Assembly (NCBI GenBank): GCA_031271075.1
Contig: JAISWN010000171.1
Location: 1 to 16,365 of the forward strand
Direction: 5' to 3'
Length of the DNA stretch: 16,365 bases
DNA from: Treponema sp.
GTDB taxonomy: Bacteria; Spirochaetota; Spirochaetia; Treponematales; Breznakiellaceae
Of this stretch, positions 5,394 through 12,521 are shown in pieces (positions within the stretch are counted from its first letter, which is position 1; each line of letters opens with the position of its first letter). The translations under genes were made by a program, and so were the position numbers. The notes below the pieces were generated by a model, which did not search any database, had not been told where the DNA came from, and was given only the letters and a program-made list of their open reading frames with translations.

Positions 5394-6635
5394 TCAGGGA
5401 TTTTCGACGGCTTTTTCCACAAAGGGGCTTTGAAGCTGGGCCCGGGCCCTGCCCCGCCATTCGCCGGCGGTTTCCCGGCCGGCAAGGAAAGTCCAAAATT
5501 CCCGGGCGGCCCGCGCTTTTCCGTCTCCGTAGAGGGCGTTGCCCAGGTAATAGGCGGTTTTGTAGTATTCGCACTCTTCCAGGTAGGAAAGCAGGGAAGG
5601 TTTCCGCTCCGCCTCCTCCAGCAGGGCTTCAAGGCCGGTAAAGGCATAGTCAAAACGGCCGCGGCTTACTTCCTCCAGCAGCACCGTGCTCTGGATCAGG
5701 AAGGCGAATATCAGATGATCCTTTGCCGGGCCGGGACTCTGGCGGCCCGTGGCGAAGTAGTAGAACCCCAGAAGCCGGTGGGCCCGCTCCGCCCCCGTGT
5801 TATTGTAGCGGTACACGGTCAGGAAGCGGCCTACGCCATCGTTTTCCAGTATCCGGGCCATGGAATCGCGGGCAAAACGCCGGGTACCGCCGGTTCCGGT
5901 CCAGAGGCTGTCCCGTGGGCCGCCGTCCCGCGCCGTCCCCTCCAGGATCTCCAGGAGCTGGCGTTCCATTTTCGTGTACTCGTGGCGTATCCGGTTCAGG
6001 TCCGCTATTCTGTAGAGCAGTTCAATATCAAAACCGGGGGTTTCAAGCGCGGCCCGCTGGGCATAGGCTTTCTCAAACTGTCCCAGGGCCACCCCCAATT
6101 CCCCCTCGGCCCGGTAGGTCTCTCCTATCCAGTACTCCGCCTCGGGATAGTCTTTCAGCCGGGACAGCTCCACCAGGGCCCGATTTGCCGAATCGTTCAG
6201 AGAGGCCCTGGGTACCCGGTAGTAAAGCTCCCTCAGGGCGGCGGCGGCGCTTACTTCTCCCCGGTCGGCAATATAGGCTTCCAAAACGCCCAGGGAATCC
6301 CCCAGCCTGCGAACTTCGGGAATGGAAAGGAAATTTATCAGGTCTTGCTCCATGGCGGCGTACATGCCCTGCCGCTGCCGCCGGGCGTCCTCAAAGGCAA
6401 GCAGGGCATTGCCGTAATCCCCGTTCCGGAAGAGGAATTTTCCCCGCTCCATGGTATACCACCAGGGGTTTGCCGGGGGGATCTGGGGATACGCAAGAAC
6501 GCCGCCCAGAACGAGAAACAGGAAAAATAATTTTTTACCCCCCAGGCAAGAACGGAGGAAAAAGGACGGAGAAATCGCCTCTTTACCCTTCTTCGCCTTG
6601 CCGGACGCGGTTAATTTCACTTTGCGGTTTCTCAT
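5394..6635 (-). CDS. Exported or membrane-anchored TPR-like repeat protein
   Basis: From the ATG at 6635 this is 413 residues. A basic N-terminus of about 33 residues precedes a hydrophobic segment (KKLFFLFLVLGGVLAYP, about residues 34-50) that looks like a signal peptide or anchor, with VLA as a possible cleavage site. The mature part is helical with tetratricopeptide-like units: YTMERGKFLFRNGDYGNALLAFEDA, AEYWIGETYRAEGELGVALGQFEKAY, and near the end YYKTAYYLGNALYGDGKARAAREFW. Such proteins scaffold complexes in the periplasm, and many spirochaete genomes carry lineage-specific ones. An in-frame TTG at 6704 was rejected because it lies only 6 bases after the ispG stop, without a ribosome site, and adds a non-hydrophobic extension. 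The 6635 ATG has AAGGG about 7 bases upstream. No specific function can be named. Confidence 0.8.
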   Translation of the reverse strand: MRNRKVKLTASGKAKKGKEAISPSFFLRSCLGGKKLFFLFLVLGGVLAYPQIPPANPWWYTMERGKFLFRNGDYGNALLAFEDARRQRQGMYAAMEQDLINFLSIPEVRRLGDSLGVLEAYIADRGEVSAAAALRELYYRVPRASLNDSANRALVELSRLKDYPEAEYWIGETYRAEGELGVALGQFEKAYAQRAALETPGFDIELLYRIADLNRIRHEYTKMERQLLEILEGTARDGGPRDSLWTGTGGTRRFARDSMARILENDGVGRFLTVYRYNNTGAERAHRLLGFYYFATGRQSPGPAKDHLIFAFLIQSTVLLEEVSRGRFDYAFTGLEALLEEAERKPSLLSYLEECEYYKTAYYLGNALYGDGKARAAREFWTFLAGRETAGEWRGRARAQLQSPFVEKAVENP

Positions 6636-6661
6636 ACCTCTGCCCTTAACGCTGCCAGGAG

Positions 6662-6684
6662 CCTGTAAATTAGTGTTTACAAGG
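6662..6684 (-). promoter_or_regulatory. Inverted repeat TGTAAA-N6-TTTACA before the TPR-like gene
   Basis: A perfect 6-bp inverted repeat around 6 bases, extendable to 8 paired bases with one bulge, lies in the 74-base gap between ispG and the TPR-like gene. The symmetry fits either a dimeric repressor site or an mRNA hairpin in the leader. There is no T tract and no clear promoter next to it, so its role is undecided. Confidence 0.35.
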
Positions 6685-6709
6685 CGCCAACCTCCCGGAA
6701 CCAAATCCC

Positions 6710-7870
6710 TTACAGGCCCTCAAGTTCCTCGGCAAAAGCCTTGTCCGCTTCCTCCGGGCCGACGGTTCGGATAACTTTCCCGTAACGGAAGATAAGCACC
6801 CGATCCCCCGCGCCGGTAATGCCCAGGTCGGCGTGTCTGGCCTCCCCGGGGCCGTTTACCGCGCAGCCCATGACGGCAACGGCAATATCCCTGTCCAGGC
6901 TGTAGAGCCGGGGCAGCCACCGTTCGGTAAAACCGTGGGTGTCAAAGCTGTGCCGGCCGCAGCGGGGGCAGGACACGATCCGCACGCCCCGGACGGGAGG
7001 GGCGCCGGGGAACGGGGCTATTTCCGGAACCGCCCGGAGGATCTCCCGCCCGGCAATGACCTCGTTTTCCATGGTATCCGAAAGGGACACCCGGATGGTG
7101 TCGCCGATTCCCCCCGCCAGAAGGGCTCCCAGGGCAAGGGCGCTCCTGGTTACCCCGGCGATGAGGGGGCCGGCCTCGGTTACCCCGATATGAAGAGGGG
7201 GCACGGGGTTTTCCGCTAGGCCGGAAGACCCGCCTGCGGCGGCCTCCTCCCTTTCCGCCAGGATACGGTTTGCCTTTATAGTATCGGCAATTCCCGAGGC
7301 TTTCATGGAGACCAGGACGGCGGAAAAACCGAATTGCCGGAAGATAACAAGCTCCCGCTCCGCGGCCTCAGCCAGGGCCCGGGCGCTTTCCATCTTGCCC
7401 TGATCCACCAGGCGGCGCAGATCCGGGGGCAGGCTTCCGGCGTTAACCCCGATGCGGATGGGCCTTCCCTTGGCCTTGGCCTTGGAAAGCACCGCCTCCA
7501 CCTTACCGGCACTGCCGATGTTGCCGGGGTTGATCCGTATCTTGGCGATGGGAAAATCGAGACAGCGGAGGGCTATGCGGTAATCGAAATGAATATCCGC
7601 CACCAGGGGGAGGCTTACCATAGCGGCAAGCTTTCCCAGCGCCTCGGCGGCTTCGGTATCCGGAACGGCAAAGCGGAGGAGGCCGCAACCCATCTTTTTA
7701 AGCCGCCCTATCCGGGCAGCCACGGCTTCCCCGGCTTTTCCCTCCAGATCCGCAAAGCCAAGGCGGTCTTTCCACATGGTCTGAATGACCACCGGATGAC
7801 CGCCCCCCACATAGACAGGCTCTACCTGATCAAAGCCGCCGATCTGTAAGGCGGCGCTTTTCCGCCTCAA
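6710..7870 (-). CDS. ispG: 4-hydroxy-3-methylbut-2-en-1-yl diphosphate synthase (IspG/GcpE)
   Basis: The penultimate MEP-pathway enzyme, which reductively opens methylerythritol cyclodiphosphate to HMBPP using an iron-sulfur cluster. It is 386 residues, the two-domain bacterial form. The N-terminal TIM barrel shows VYVGGGHPVVIQTM (19-32), LVADIHFDYRIAL, KIRINPGNIG and PIRIGVNAGSL. The C-terminal domain carries the 4Fe-4S ligands C301 and C304 (SCPRCGR), C336 (MGCAVNGPGEA) and E343. The start is TTG at 7870, six bases after the atpK stop; upstream ribosome signals are weak, so coupling to atpK is likely. A Gly/Ala/Glu-rich linker (near 206-222) is slightly longer than usual. Identity is very secure; the exact start is less so. 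Confidence 0.96.
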   Translation of the reverse strand: MRRKSAALQIGGFDQVEPVYVGGGHPVVIQTMWKDRLGFADLEGKAGEAVAARIGRLKKMGCGLLRFAVPDTEAAEALGKLAAMVSLPLVADIHFDYRIALRCLDFPIAKIRINPGNIGSAGKVEAVLSKAKAKGRPIRIGVNAGSLPPDLRRLVDQGKMESARALAEAAERELVIFRQFGFSAVLVSMKASGIADTIKANRILAEREEAAAGGSSGLAENPVPPLHIGVTEAGPLIAGVTRSALALGALLAGGIGDTIRVSLSDTMENEVIAGREILRAVPEIAPFPGAPPVRGVRIVSCPRCGRHSFDTHGFTERWLPRLYSLDRDIAVAVMGCAVNGPGEARHADLGITGAGDRVLIFRYGKVIRTVGPEEADKAFAEELEGL

Positions 7871-7876
7871 AAAATG

Positions 7877-8329
7877 TTACAGGCTCAGGCTGATCATGGA
7901 GAGCACCATGGCGAAGATGGCCACGGTTTCGCAGATCCCCACGATCATCATGTAGTTGACGAAGCCCTTGCCGGTTTCGCCGGTGGCGTCCGCTCCTGCA
8001 GCTCCGGCCTTCCCCTGGGCAATGGCGGAAAAGGCTATGGCAAGCCCGGAGGCGATGCCGATACCCAGGAAGAGGGAGCCCCGCTGGGGATCGTCCACCA
8101 CCGCCAGGGCCGCGGGTTTCATAAAGAGAAAGCCCAAAATGTAACCGTAGAAAGTCTGGGTTAAGGGCGCTCCGCCGAAGGCAAGCAGGGTCATAGGCGC
8201 CGGTTTGTTGGCGATGTAGCATTTTTTCCACGCCCCAATAACCGCCTGACCGGCGATGCCGATACCGATTGCCGAACCTACGGCGGAAAGACCCATCACC
8301 AGTCCCGCGCCTATCAATCCTAAATTCAT
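7877..8329 (-). CDS. atpK: V/A-type ATP synthase subunit K (proteolipid, membrane rotor ring)
   Basis: A 150-residue, four-helix (double hairpin) proteolipid that forms the rotating membrane ring. The helices span about 4-32, 46-70, 85-112 and 124-147. The ion-binding carboxylate is Glu134 in GICETVAIF; the first hairpin has no carboxylate at the matching place (LTQTFYGY), as in V-type rings with one site per four helices. Compared by eye with Enterococcus hirae NtpK, the Na+ ligands are all present: Thr57 and Gln58 (T64, Q65), Gln105 in AIAQGKAGAAG (Q110), Glu134 (E139), and Tyr61 (Y68). This predicts Na+ coupling. GAGGAG lies upstream of the ATG. A 148-base hairpin-rich gap separates it from atpI, unlike the shorter gaps elsewhere in the operon. 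Confidence 0.96.
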   Translation of the reverse strand: MNLGLIGAGLVMGLSAVGSAIGIGIAGQAVIGAWKKCYIANKPAPMTLLAFGGAPLTQTFYGYILGFLFMKPAALAVVDDPQRGSLFLGIGIASGLAIAFSAIAQGKAGAAGADATGETGKGFVNYMMIVGICETVAIFAMVLSMISLSL

Positions 8330-8388
8330 ATCTTTCTCCTCATTCTTGAAGTCACCGGGGATTAACCGGCGTATTTCCTATTTAGTGT

Positions 8389-8460
8389 CTGTCCACAAGG
8401 TCGGTTGCTTTGTGGACAGGCCGCGGACTTTTAGTCCGATGCATTTGCATACGCAAATGC
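8389..8460 (-). other. Cluster of three consecutive hairpins in the atpI-atpK gap
   Basis: Three perfect inverted repeats sit side by side: CTGTCCACAA/TTGTGGACAG (8389-8398 with 8410-8419), CGGACT/AGTCCG (8424-8438, loop TTT) and GCATTTGC/GCAAATGC (8441-8460, loop ATAC). On the transcribed minus strand none is followed by a T tract, so they are unlikely to be terminators. They may stabilise or process the mRNA ahead of atpK, whose product is needed in many copies, or be dispersed repeats. The CGGACT/AGTCCG core also occurs in the hairpins at 4422-4442 and 4505-4525. Confidence 0.7.
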
Positions 8461-8477
8461 GTTTTTTAAAAATTATG

Positions 8478-10454
8478 CTATCCCCGGGAGCGAACAGCGG
8501 GCTTTGCAAAGGGCCTGTACGGGATACCCGCCCAGCTAAGCCCCACATGCCCGGAAAACTCCAGGGTATTGAGCCGGACGCCGTGAACCAGCACTGAAAG
8601 GACATTAAGCACCAGGTTTAAGCCGTGGCCGAAGACCAGAAGGACCCCCGCCAGGATAAACACGATAAAATGAACCGCCACGGGGCCGGCTATCCCGCCT
8701 ATTTGGAGGGCCATGGTATCCACCGTATCGGCAATCGCCGCCCCGGCAAGGCCCACGGCCCAAAGCCGGATATAGGACATGATGTCGGAAAAGACATTGG
8801 CAATGCCCAGGATCACCGAAATAATATTTTTAAGGCTTTCCAGAATCGAGCGACCTATGCTTCCCTCGTAACTGGCGAACACAAAGTTCAGGGCGAAACC
8901 GCCGGCAAAAACATAGATCGCCGCCGGGTACAGGGGTATTTGCCGGACCTCGTTGCTGGCGATAAGGGAAAGGATGATAAAGTACATTCCCCCCAGCATG
9001 GCGATGCTGCCGATATGCCCCAGGAACTTCAGGGATCTGTCATGGACGATGGCGAGAATGTGCCCGATGGAAAGCTGCAACAGGGCCAGAGAGAAGCACA
9101 GGATCATCAGGTTCTGCTGAACGATGGACTGATCCCTGGCGGATCGGTCCGCCACGGCGTTTGAAATAAGGGGCAGGGATATATTCCTCAAAACACCGGG
9201 AAGCAGGGCGGCCTTAACGCCGAACCAGGAACAGGTAAGGAGGCCCCAGGTAAAATTCGAAAGCCCCAGGAGGAGGAGGAGCTTGAGAATCGGGGGGACG
9301 CCCCTTTTGCGGGTTTTAAAAACGCCGATCAGGCCGGCAAGGATGATCAGGGAACCGTAGCCCGCGTCGCCGAAGATCATGCCGAAGAAAATGACAAAGA
9401 AGAAAAGGAAGAAGCCCGAAATGTCGATCTCGTTATAGCCCGGCGTCACCTCCAGAAAGTCGGTTAAGGGGCGTATCAGGCTTGCCAGCCGGTTGTTTTT
9501 CAGCTTGGTCGGCACCATGTCCTCCTCGCCCGGATCGTCGGCCAGGAGGGCCCAGTTGTTTTCCGCGGCGGCCCGTTTCAAATGCCCCAGATCTTCCTGG
9601 GGGACAAAGCCGGTAAACCAGGAAAGGGCGTATTCCCGGGGCAGTTCCTCCACCTGCTCCAGGGCCGCCCGGGCGCTTTCGTAGTCGATATGATCCTGAA
9701 TGTCCGCCATGTCCTTTTCCAGGGCCGGCATACGGTTGGCGAAGGAGGCGAAGCGCCTGTCAATAGCCTTGATCTCCCCGCCGAGTTCCGCCATCTCCGC
9801 GTCGATCTCCTCAAGGGATTTTTCGGGAAGGGTCAGGGGCGCCAGGCCGGGGATCTCCCTATCCAGGGCCAGGATATAGACCGAATTCTTGTCCCGGCCC
9901 ATGAGGACGTAGCGGGTTTCCGGGGGGATGTTCTCAAAAACCTGGGGGGAAAGTTCGTAGATGAAAAGGGAAAGGCCGGCCCCGGCCAGTTCATGAACGG
10001 ACTGGGGTTTGAAATTCCCCCAGGGCCGGATACGCTCCCGTTCCCGGCCCAGAAGGGTCAGCCGATCCTCCATGGCCTTCCGGTCCCTGCCCCAGCCAAC
10101 CAGGAGGTCGATAAGGTCGGGCCGGGAGGCGTCCGCCGCGTCGGCGGAATAAAAATCCGTCTCCGCGTCCACCGTGTCGCTGGCCCGGCGGCCGAAGAGA
10201 GGCTGATCCTCAACCGAAGGCTGATCCTGCCGGGCCTCCTCCTTTTCCCGCTTCTTTTTGGAAGCCTTGGCGGGCCGGATAAGGCCCACGGCGCTGTCCC
10301 CCCGGGCCTTCCGCTCGAGAATCTTAGCCAGGGCCTCGGAAGAAACGTTCCGTTTTTCCAGGTGCAACACCCCTACATCCCGGAGCTTATCCAGGGCTTC
10401 GTCCTGGGCCTTGTCCTGAATTACCAGGGAGACCTTTTTCATGGGTACTATCAT
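8478..10454 (-). CDS. atpI: V/A-type ATP synthase subunit I (membrane stator, a-subunit homologue)
   Basis: A 658-residue subunit that holds the stator and forms the ion half-channels against the K ring. Residues 1-340 are cytoplasmic: it opens MIVPMKKVSLVIQ, shows paired coiled-coil segments (about 120-145 and 215-275) and FTGFVPQEDL. The C-terminal half has about seven membrane helices from 345 on. The essential rotor-facing arginine is R563 in SYIRLWAVGLAGA, and the family C-terminus HGVRLNTLEFSGHVGL...YRPFA is present. A charged, low-complexity stretch at about 62-110 (KKKREKEEARQDQ) looks like a lineage insertion. The ATG at 10454 has GGGAG nine bases upstream; the ATG four codons later is an alternative. 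It follows atpD after 61 bases. Confidence 0.96.
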   Translation of the reverse strand: MIVPMKKVSLVIQDKAQDEALDKLRDVGVLHLEKRNVSSEALAKILERKARGDSAVGLIRPAKASKKKREKEEARQDQPSVEDQPLFGRRASDTVDAETDFYSADAADASRPDLIDLLVGWGRDRKAMEDRLTLLGRERERIRPWGNFKPQSVHELAGAGLSLFIYELSPQVFENIPPETRYVLMGRDKNSVYILALDREIPGLAPLTLPEKSLEEIDAEMAELGGEIKAIDRRFASFANRMPALEKDMADIQDHIDYESARAALEQVEELPREYALSWFTGFVPQEDLGHLKRAAAENNWALLADDPGEEDMVPTKLKNNRLASLIRPLTDFLEVTPGYNEIDISGFFLFFFVIFFGMIFGDAGYGSLIILAGLIGVFKTRKRGVPPILKLLLLLGLSNFTWGLLTCSWFGVKAALLPGVLRNISLPLISNAVADRSARDQSIVQQNLMILCFSLALLQLSIGHILAIVHDRSLKFLGHIGSIAMLGGMYFIILSLIASNEVRQIPLYPAAIYVFAGGFALNFVFASYEGSIGRSILESLKNIISVILGIANVFSDIMSYIRLWAVGLAGAAIADTVDTMALQIGGIAGPVAVHFIVFILAGVLLVFGHGLNLVLNVLSVLVHGVRLNTLEFSGHVGLSWAGIPYRPFAKPAVRSRG

Positions 10455-10515
10455 GGAGTTTTACTCCCTGTTCGATTGGACTGCGCTGCCCGGCGGCAAC
10501 GCCACTTTAAGGTTA

Positions 10516-11118
10516 TCATTGGGCGGCCCTCTCTAGTCCGGTCTTGGCGATCTTGCCCCGCACCACCGCGGAGGTTTGCTGATCCCCCAGATACACTTGA
10601 ATTTTTTTGATGTTTCCCCTGGTCTCGGGAATCTTGATCTTCTCGAAAAGGTTCACCCGCTGGGTGGTGATCCGCAACTCGTGGTCCAGCCTGCGGCGCT
10701 GTTCCTCCACCACCTCGGCTTCCAGATCTACCAGAAAGGCCTGCTTCAGCTTTTCCACCGCCAGATCGAGCCAGAGGGGGGTACGGGCCAGATCGTAGGG
10801 GGCGGTTTCAAACTCGGCGCCTTCAAACAGGGGGATTGCCACCCCGGCGATATTGCCCTGGGCGGTCTTTATCCGGGCAATCCTGAGAATATCCGGGGTA
10901 AAGATCCCCCTCTCGCCGAAAACCCCCACCCATTTCCTAAAGCCTTCGTCCTGCCGTTCCCGCTCTTCCCGCAGTTCCCGGATCCGGACTTCGGTGGTAC
11001 GGATCTCCCCCTGGAGCTGCTGTTTTTTCAGCATCAGGGTAGGCAGGTAACGCCGGTACATTTTAAGGGAATCTTTCTGTTTTTTAAGCTCGTTCTTGGT
11101 AAGCTTTATCTTTGCCAT
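10516..11118 (-). CDS. atpD: V/A-type ATP synthase subunit D (central stalk)
   Basis: A 200-residue central-shaft subunit that couples rotation of the K ring to the A3B3 head. The usual layout is visible: an N-terminal long helix (LTKNELKKQKDSLKMYRRYL, then LKKQQLQGEI), a middle region, and a C-terminal long helix (VVEEQRRRLDHELRITTQRV NLFEKIKIPE) with the family-typical RVNLFEKIKIP near residues 154-164. ATG at 11118 with a weak AGAGA upstream. The 89-base gap after atpB is longer than elsewhere in the head genes and contains short tandem heptamers and an inverted repeat. Confidence 0.95.
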   Translation of the reverse strand: MAKIKLTKNELKKQKDSLKMYRRYLPTLMLKKQQLQGEIRTTEVRIRELREERERQDEGFRKWVGVFGERGIFTPDILRIARIKTAQGNIAGVAIPLFEGAEFETAPYDLARTPLWLDLAVEKLKQAFLVDLEAEVVEEQRRRLDHELRITTQRVNLFEKIKIPETRGNIKKIQVYLGDQQTSAVVRGKIAKTGLERAAQ

Positions 11119-11136
11119 GGTTTCTCTTGTGAGCTG

Positions 11137-11208
11137 GGAGTGAGGGGCGTACCGGAAAAAACATCGGCACCTCGATTGACCATCTTAAAACTTCTCACTT
11201 CTCACTCC
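11137..11208. repeat. Tandem heptamers and inverted repeat in the atpB-atpD gap
   Basis: Two tandem copies of TTCTCAC lie at 11192-11205. GGAGTGAG at 11137-11144 is an exact inverse of CTCACTCC at 11201-11208, which touches the atpB stop codon; the intervening loop is 56 bases. The arms could pair in the mRNA, but the heptamer character suggests a small dispersed repeat. Confidence 0.5.
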
Positions 11209-12506
11209 TAACTGCTTTTCGGCCAGAACTTGTCGATGAGTTCGGTGCGCAGGCCCGTCTCCTCGGGGCTGAAACAATCGGCCAGAATTTCCCAGCCCAG
11301 ATCCAGGGCCCGTTCCAGGGGGATATTCACCGAAAGATCCATCATCTGCCGCTCGAAAGATTCCCCGTATTTGAGCAGTTTGCCGTCCCAGGAGGTCATG
11401 ATAAAGCCCATGGCTTTCTTTTCCAGGGTATCCCGGTAAGAAGAGTAAAGCTTGATCATCCCGTCCATAATGGCCCGGTGATCCGGCCTGGTCTTGCCGT
11501 TTACCTGCTGTTTGAGACGGGAAAGGGAGCCGAAGGGCTCGATGCGGCCGTTTTTAAGGTAATACTGGCCTTCGGTGTTATACCCCGTTTTGTCCGGCAC
11601 CGGGTGGGTTACATCGTCCCCGGGCATGGTGGTTACCCCCAGGATAGTTATGGAGCCCGAGGTATCGAAATCCACGGCCTTTTCGTAGCGGCTGGCAAGC
11701 TGGGAGTAGAGGTCCCCCGGGTAACCGCGGTTACTGGGAACCTGTTCCTGGATGATCGAGATCTCCTTCATGGCGTCGGCAAAGTTGGTCATATCGGTGA
11801 GGAGAACCAGCACGTCCTTGTCCTGGAGGGCGAACTGCTCCGCCACCGCCAGGGACATGTCGGGGATCATGAGACACTCAACCGTGGGGTCCGAAGCGGT
11901 ATGGACAAACATCACCGTGCGGGAAAGGGCGCCTCCCTCCTCCAGGGTGTCTTTGAAGAAAAGGTAGTCGTCGTATTTCAGGCCCATGCCGCCCAGGACG
12001 ATCACGTCAACCTCCGCCTGCATGGCGATCCGGGCCAGGAGATCGTTGTAGGGCTCCCCGGAAACGGAGAAGATGGGCAGTTTCTGGGATACCACCAGGG
12101 TATTGAAAAGGTCTATCATGGGGATGCCGGTGCGGATCATTTTCCGGGGGATGATGCGCTGGGAAGGGTTAACCGAGGGGCCGCCGATGGGGATAAGGTT
12201 ATCCCGGAGGGCCGGCCCCTTGTCCCGTGGTTCGCCGGAGCCGGAGAAAACCCGGCCCATAAGGTTTTCCGAAAAGGAAACCCGCATGGGATAGCCCAGG
12301 AAACGGACCGTGTCGCCGGTGGAGATGCCCCGGCCCCCGGCAAATACCTGGAGGGAGACGATGTCCCCTTCCAGCCGGTTCACCTCCGCCAGAGACGTGC
12401 CGAATACCGTATCCACCTCCGCCAGGTCTCCGTAGCGGATGCCTTCCGCCCGCACGGTGATGACGCTTCCGGTAATGGATTCGATTTTGCTGTATACCTT
12501 CTTCAT
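11208..12506 (-). CDS. atpB: V/A-type ATP synthase subunit B (regulatory, non-catalytic)
   Basis: A 432-residue head subunit that alternates with A in the A3B3 ring. It has [19 protein letters not shown] at the beta-barrel start, then [42 protein letters not shown] (about 107-148). The P-loop is degenerate ([11 protein letters not shown]), which is normal for B and not damage. The arginine finger is R260 in [13 protein letters not shown], and [19 protein letters not shown] and [18 protein letters not shown] are family motifs. ATG at 12506 lies 15 bases after the atpA stop, with an AGG-type ribosome site. Slightly shorter than many B subunits (about 460), with no internal loss apparent. Confidence 0.97.
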   Translation of the reverse strand: MKKVYSKIESITGSVITVRAEGIRYGDLAEVDTVFGTSLAEVNRLEGDIVSLQVFAGGRGISTGDTVRFLGYPMRVSFSENLMGRVFSGSGEPRDKGPALRDNLIPIGGPSVNPSQRIIPRKMIRTGIPMIDLFNTLVVSQKLPIFSVSGEPYNDLLARIAMQAEVDVIVLGGMGLKYDDYLFFKDTLEEGGALSRTVMFVHTASDPTVECLMIPDMSLAVAEQFALQDKDVLVLLTDMTNFADAMKEISIIQEQVPSNRGYPGDLYSQLASRYEKAVDFDTSGSITILGVTTMPGDDVTHPVPDKTGYNTEGQYYLKNGRIEPFGSLSRLKQQVNGKTRPDHRAIMDGMIKLYSSYRDTLEKKAMGFIMTSWDGKLLKYGESFERQMMDLSVNIPLERALDLGWEILADCFSPEETGLRTELIDKFWPKSS

Positions 12507-12521
12507 TATTTTAACCTGCCC

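Noticed and set aside
6636..6704. An upstream TTG start for the TPR-like protein
   Set aside because: No ribosome site, and the extension overlaps the inverted repeat; the ATG at 6635 is better supported.
8441..8467. An intrinsic terminator at the GCATTTGC hairpin
   Set aside because: The T tract follows the hairpin only on the plus strand, where no gene ends; on the transcribed strand it precedes the stem.
12045..12075. Missing Walker A lysine in atpB as possible gene damage
   Set aside because: The non-catalytic B subunit normally lacks a functional P-loop; the rest of the protein is intact.
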